DNA of 64,000 nucleotides from RFSX01 sp964567435 (GTDB lineage Bacteria; Bacteroidota; Bacteroidia; Chitinophagales; Saprospiraceae). Below the pieces are notes generated by a model that saw nothing but the letters and a program-made list of their open reading frames with translations, ran no database searches and had not been told where the DNA came from. Numbering within the stretch: position 1 is the stretch's first letter; each line of letters starts with the position of its first letter. The position numbers and the translations under genes were made by a program. The DNA lies in assembly GCA_964567435.1 (NCBI GenBank), contig CAZMMQ010000002.1:1-64000 (forward strand), read 5' to 3'. This document shows positions 61,387-64,000 of this stretch, piece after piece.

Positions 61387-61965
61387 ATGAGAACTGTAAT
61401 TATACTGATACTGACCGCTACAACTCTCTCTTCTTGTCTAAGAGATAAAGAAACTGTCAAACCAGCTAATCCGATCCAGACTGGCAAATCGAATGTCCTT
61501 ATTCCTGACAGAACAAAGACGGAAGAAGTCAATCAAGAAAAACATAAACCGCTTGATACTGGAGGATTAGCATGGATGAATATGGACCAATTAGCAAAAA
61601 TTCCATTATCAGGCAGCAAATATTACTTAATTGATATCTATACAGAGTGGTGTGGGTGGTGTAAGATTATGGATAAAAAAACTTTTTCAGATACGGAGAT
61701 TCAAAATTACTTAAAGGAAAATTTTCATCTCATAAAGTTTGATGCAGAACGAAAAGAGCCAGTAAATTTCAAAAACAAGACTTATAACTGGATTGAAGGA
61801 GGGAAAAGAGGCCATAATGAACTGGCATTAGAATTGCTCGAAGGTAGAATGGCATACCCAGGCCTAATATACCTCGACGCTGATTTGAATGTCCTCAAAG
61901 TGTCTTCGGGCTATAAGAATCCAAAGGAATTGATGTTAGAGCTAGAGATTGTCACTAGATCTTAA
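61387..61965 (+). CDS. Thioredoxin-family lipoprotein (CGWC)
   Basis: A 192-residue envelope thioredoxin. The start at MRTVIILILTATTLSSC gives a lipoprotein signal (LSSC lipobox); the frame remains open 18 codons upstream, overlapping the previous gene. The redox site is CGWC in IYTEWCGWCKIMD. It is similar to the soluble secreted protein at 41239-41781 in sequence order (KTFSDTEIQNYL, IKFDAERK, GRMAYPGLIYLD). It starts 19 bases after the stop of the zinc-ribbon gene and 45 bases before the next gene. Confidence 0.92.
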   Translation: MRTVIILILTATTLSSCLRDKETVKPANPIQTGKSNVLIPDRTKTEEVNQEKHKPLDTGGLAWMNMDQLAKIPLSGSKYYLIDIYTEWCGWCKIMDKKTFSDTEIQNYLKENFHLIKFDAERKEPVNFKNKTYNWIEGGKRGHNELALELLEGRMAYPGLIYLDADLNVLKVSSGYKNPKELMLELEIVTRS

Positions 61966-62010
61966 AATAAACGCTATATTGTTATTAAATTTCGCCTTAA
62001 AAATACTGTT

Positions 62011-62562
62011 ATGATACGTTATATCATTCTATTAGCACTTTTAACTATATCATTTTCGGCTTTTGCGCAAAAGGCACATAGTGTCTTCTTAGATAATAGA
62101 GTATTGGATCATTTTCAGACTCAGATAGAGCTGATGCAAAATATAAACCAAGATGTCCAATCGGAGAGTGGTGAGTTAGATCGTGCTGATCTGAACAAAT
62201 TAAAAAAGGTTTCTGCTAAAGTAGCTGAAAGAGGAATCAGTATTTACCACCAAATGAATAGTTATCTTGACAAAGAGACTATTGATAAATTAGAAGCGAG
62301 GTTTTTACATGATGGCATCGGTACTAATGCTTTGGTACACAGGAATAAACAAATCAGAGATGCAAATCCTCAATTGGTTGAAATATTCATGTCTCATGAT
62401 GATTTAGATTTATTCTTAGATAATGTTGCCAATATTCAAAAAGTAGCAGACGAATTACAATTTAATAAGCAAAGAGCGGATATCGCATCTTCCGACTTGG
62501 TGGATAATATCTCAAGTTCTGCAAAGACGTTAACTTCGATTATTACTCAGACTTCTAATTAA
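62011..62562 (+). CDS. Secreted helical protein of unknown function
   Basis: A 183-residue protein with a signal peptide (about 1-20, TISFSAFAQ). The mature part is mostly charged helical sequence with few aromatic residues (ELMQNINQDVQSESGELDRA, LNKLKKVSAKVAERGI, IASSDLVDNISSSAKTLTSI) and no recognised motif. A His/Asp cluster (EIFMSHDDLDLFLD) is notable. It lies 45 bases after the lipoprotein thioredoxin and 20 bases before the DUF3127 gene, in one direction. Function unknown. Confidence 0.65.
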   Translation: MIRYIILLALLTISFSAFAQKAHSVFLDNRVLDHFQTQIELMQNINQDVQSESGELDRADLNKLKKVSAKVAERGISIYHQMNSYLDKETIDKLEARFLHDGIGTNALVHRNKQIRDANPQLVEIFMSHDDLDLFLDNVANIQKVADELQFNKQRADIASSDLVDNISSSAKTLTSIITQTSN

Positions 62563-62582
62563 GGAATAGCTACTACACGCAA

Positions 62583-62966
62583 ATGGCATTTGAGACAGAG
62601 GGAATACTACATAAGGTATTCGAAACACAGAGCAAGACAGACAGTTTCCAAGCTAGAGAGTTCGTAATCCGACAAGAAGGAAATTACCCACAGTTTATTA
62701 AGTTCCAACTTACTCAGGACAGATGCGATCTTATCAATAACTACAAAGAAGGAGATAAAGTAAAAGTATCGTTTGACCTTAGAGGTAGAGAGTGGAATGA
62801 GAAATATTTTACCAATCTCAATGCGTGGAAAATAGATGCTGTACAACAAGAAAATGAACCATCTGGTCCTCCTACTGCGTTTGACCCTTTAGAAAGCAAC
62901 GCTAATATCCAAAGCGAACAAACAGAGAAACTTACAGCAGAAGATTTTGAAGACTTGCCATTTTAG
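62583..62966 (+). CDS. DUF3127 protein with SSB-like acidic tail
   Basis: A 127-residue protein. The first 95 residues match DUF3127, predicted OB-fold (ILHKVFETQSKTDSFQAREF, then FIKFQLTQDRCDLINNY and VKVSFDLRGREWNEKYFTNL). The C terminus ends ...EDFEDLPF, resembling the acidic DDDIPF tail of bacterial SSB that recruits DNA-repair proteins. DUF3127 is a Bacteroidota family likely related to single-strand DNA binding. Cytoplasmic, no signal peptide. Confidence 0.83.
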   Translation: MAFETEGILHKVFETQSKTDSFQAREFVIRQEGNYPQFIKFQLTQDRCDLINNYKEGDKVKVSFDLRGREWNEKYFTNLNAWKIDAVQQENEPSGPPTAFDPLESNANIQSEQTEKLTAEDFEDLPF

Positions 62967-63074
62967 TAGATATTCTTTTATATCAATTGCTCTTTCTTTT
63001 CTCAATCCATTTACTTTTACCACAATCGGTTTTCTATACTAGAATGATGTGAGAGATTGGGAATCATAGACGAA

Positions 63075-63099
63075 TCTTCACTTCCTGATGAAGTGAAGA
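63075..63099. terminator. Perfect hairpin between convergent DUF3127 and bcp genes
   Basis: A 10-bp perfect inverted repeat (TCTTCACTTC / GAAGTGAAGA) with a 5-base loop. Neither strand has a T run, so it may be a Rho-independent terminator without a U tract, an RNA 3'-end stabiliser, or a binding site. It sits in a 199-base convergent gap. Confidence 0.4.
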
Positions 63100-63165
63100 G
63101 GTCCATGATCATTTATTTCATTATGTGATAATTCTTCCAGCAATAGGAATAGTCAGAAGAGAGTA

Positions 63166-63642
63166 CTATGCTGTTACTGACAGAGATTGAATCGCTTCTA
63201 GGAGTTGCTCACCATGATTCTTAGTCACTACTTTATCTACAATATGAAGAGCAATTCCTTGTTCATCCACAATTATTGATTTCCGATACACTCCTTCTAT
63301 GACTCTTCCCATGAATTTCTTTGGACCCCATAATCCAAAATCATTAATCATCTTCTTTTCTGTGTCTGCAAGTAGAGAGTATTGGAATTCATATTTATTA
63401 ATGAATTTCAAGTGTTTCGCAGACTTATCTGGACTAACCCCATAAATCTCAAACCCAGCAGCGCTAAGAGCTTTAAAGTTATCTCTTACACTACATGCCT
63501 CTTTAGTGCAACCAGGAGAATCATCTTTTGGATAAAAGAAAAGAATATACTTCTTTCCTCTAAGTGATTGGGTTGATACCAAATCTCCCTTCTCATTAGG
63601 TAATTCGAATTCTGGGATTGGTTTACCTATTTCTACATTCAT
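63166..63642 (-). CDS. bcp: Thioredoxin-dependent thiol peroxidase (BCP)
   Basis: Peroxiredoxin of 158 residues that reduces peroxides. The peroxidatic cysteine C45 is in SPGCTKEACSVRD, with C50 as a possible resolving residue, the usual BCP arrangement. The conserved FFYPKDDSPGCTKE motif is intact. The C-terminal VTKNHGEQLLEAI is typical. Cytoplasmic. The start MNVEIGKPIPEFELP matches the family N terminus. Confidence 0.95.
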   Translation of the reverse strand: MNVEIGKPIPEFELPNEKGDLVSTQSLRGKKYILFFYPKDDSPGCTKEACSVRDNFKALSAAGFEIYGVSPDKSAKHLKFINKYEFQYSLLADTEKKMINDFGLWGPKKFMGRVIEGVYRKSIIVDEQGIALHIVDKVVTKNHGEQLLEAIQSLSVTA

Positions 63643-63717
63643 GTTAAGTGTTTTATCCTAAACAAAATACCATTATTTTTGTTTAATAAAATCACAAAAT
63701 AGTTAAACAATTGAATC

Positions 63718-64000
63718 TTAACGAAGTGTCTTCTGCCAAATACTTTCATTACCACAATGATCAGTGACTTCTAGGATTAAATCCAACGGACCTGAAGGCA
63801 GCATATTCCAGTCATCGAACAATATCATATTATTTTTCATATCATACTTCCACAGCATCCATTGACCATTAACTGTGCCTCTAATAGTTAGGTCTCTAGC
63901 CCGTCCGTCACTAATGAGGTTATCATCAATGTTAATCTTCCATGGGCTTGTTCGCCTTTTGTCCACTCTTACTGGTTTTATACTTGGAGATTCTGTATCC
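63718..64000 (-). CDS. C-terminal fragment of a larger protein, probably M23 metallopeptidase (runs off the window)
   Basis: Partial gene that extends beyond the right edge; the frame is open to the end of the window (DTESPSIKPVRVDKRRTSPWK and on). The visible tail has DDNLISDGRARDLTIRGTVN, LFDDWNMLP and LEVTDHCGNESIWQ. This Asp-Trp-Thr-Asp arrangement resembles the C-terminal beta-sandwich of Bacteroidota M23-family peptidoglycan endopeptidases, where a D-x-x-GN motif ends the domain. The catalytic zinc motifs are upstream, outside the window, so the call is tentative. Confidence 0.5.
   Translation of the reverse strand, partial: DTESPSIKPVRVDKRRTSPWKINIDDNLISDGRARDLTIRGTVNGQWMLWKYDMKNNMILFDDWNMLPSGPLDLILEVTDHCGNESIWQKTLR

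Overview
This window is chromosomal DNA of a member of the phylum Bacteroidota. It is AT-rich. Several promoters match the Bacteroidota consensus (TTG or TTTG, about 19 bases, TAnnTTTG). It has the short primary sigma factor of the phylum, a PorV/PorQ-type outer-membrane protein, PUR-family (DUF3276), DUF4199, DUF3127 and DUF4105 proteins, and many short-lipobox lipoproteins. The order Saprospirales or a relative is possible, but I cannot fix the class from sequence alone. The window is almost entirely vertically inherited core genome. I see no phage, insertion sequence, CRISPR array or rRNA.

Layout. 0-9 kb: tRNA-Ala, a SulP anion transporter, glycerol kinase, DNA polymerase III delta, a PorV-like barrel, and an sppA plus LON-domain pair. 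9-13 kb: a PlsC acyltransferase, msrB/msrA, and a two-gene envelope unit (OmpA-like protein plus membrane coiled-coil HhH protein). 12.8-18.5 kb: comEC, a ComEA-like HhH protein, an ABC exporter, a PUR protein and a CDGSH protein. 18.6-24 kb: a Nudix-like remnant, a coupled pair of unknowns including a methionine-rich repeat protein, rpoD, pnp and rpsO. 24-31.5 kb: a secreted YciI protein, a GT-C-like membrane protein, and the envelope set lptD, amidase, mlaD, then rpsT. 31.6-40.8 kb: sucA, a beta-barrel protein, a TMTC-like glycosyltransferase, dprA, a lipoprotein alkaline phosphatase, tag and a methyltransferase. 41-47 kb: a secreted thioredoxin, exbB-exbD-exbD-tonB, a 2-hydroxyacid dehydrogenase and two FKBP lipoproteins. 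47-52.6 kb: a tightly packed run of DUF4199, two glycosyltransferases, gmhA, two alpha/beta hydrolases and a hemolysin-III protein. 52.6-64 kb: a HEAT-like protein, metG, a CpeT-like lipoprotein, DUF4105, lon, several small envelope proteins, DUF3127, bcp and the end of a probable M23 peptidase.

How the genes fit together. The dominant theme is envelope biogenesis and envelope stress: LPS transport (LptD), lipid transport (MlaD), peptidoglycan hydrolysis, TonB energisation, extracytoplasmic thioredoxins, PPIases and proteases. A second theme is natural transformation: ComEC, the ComEA-like protein and DprA all lie within 25 kb. Regulation is visible at several places. A consensus rpoD promoter is nested in the pnp terminator, a hairpin lies between rpsO and pnp, and a 19-base-spaced promoter precedes exbB. 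Two unknown coupled gene pairs (11.2-12.7 kb and 19.1-20.3 kb) and a probable small RNA or attenuator at 40.84-40.91 kb are the best candidates for undescribed biology.
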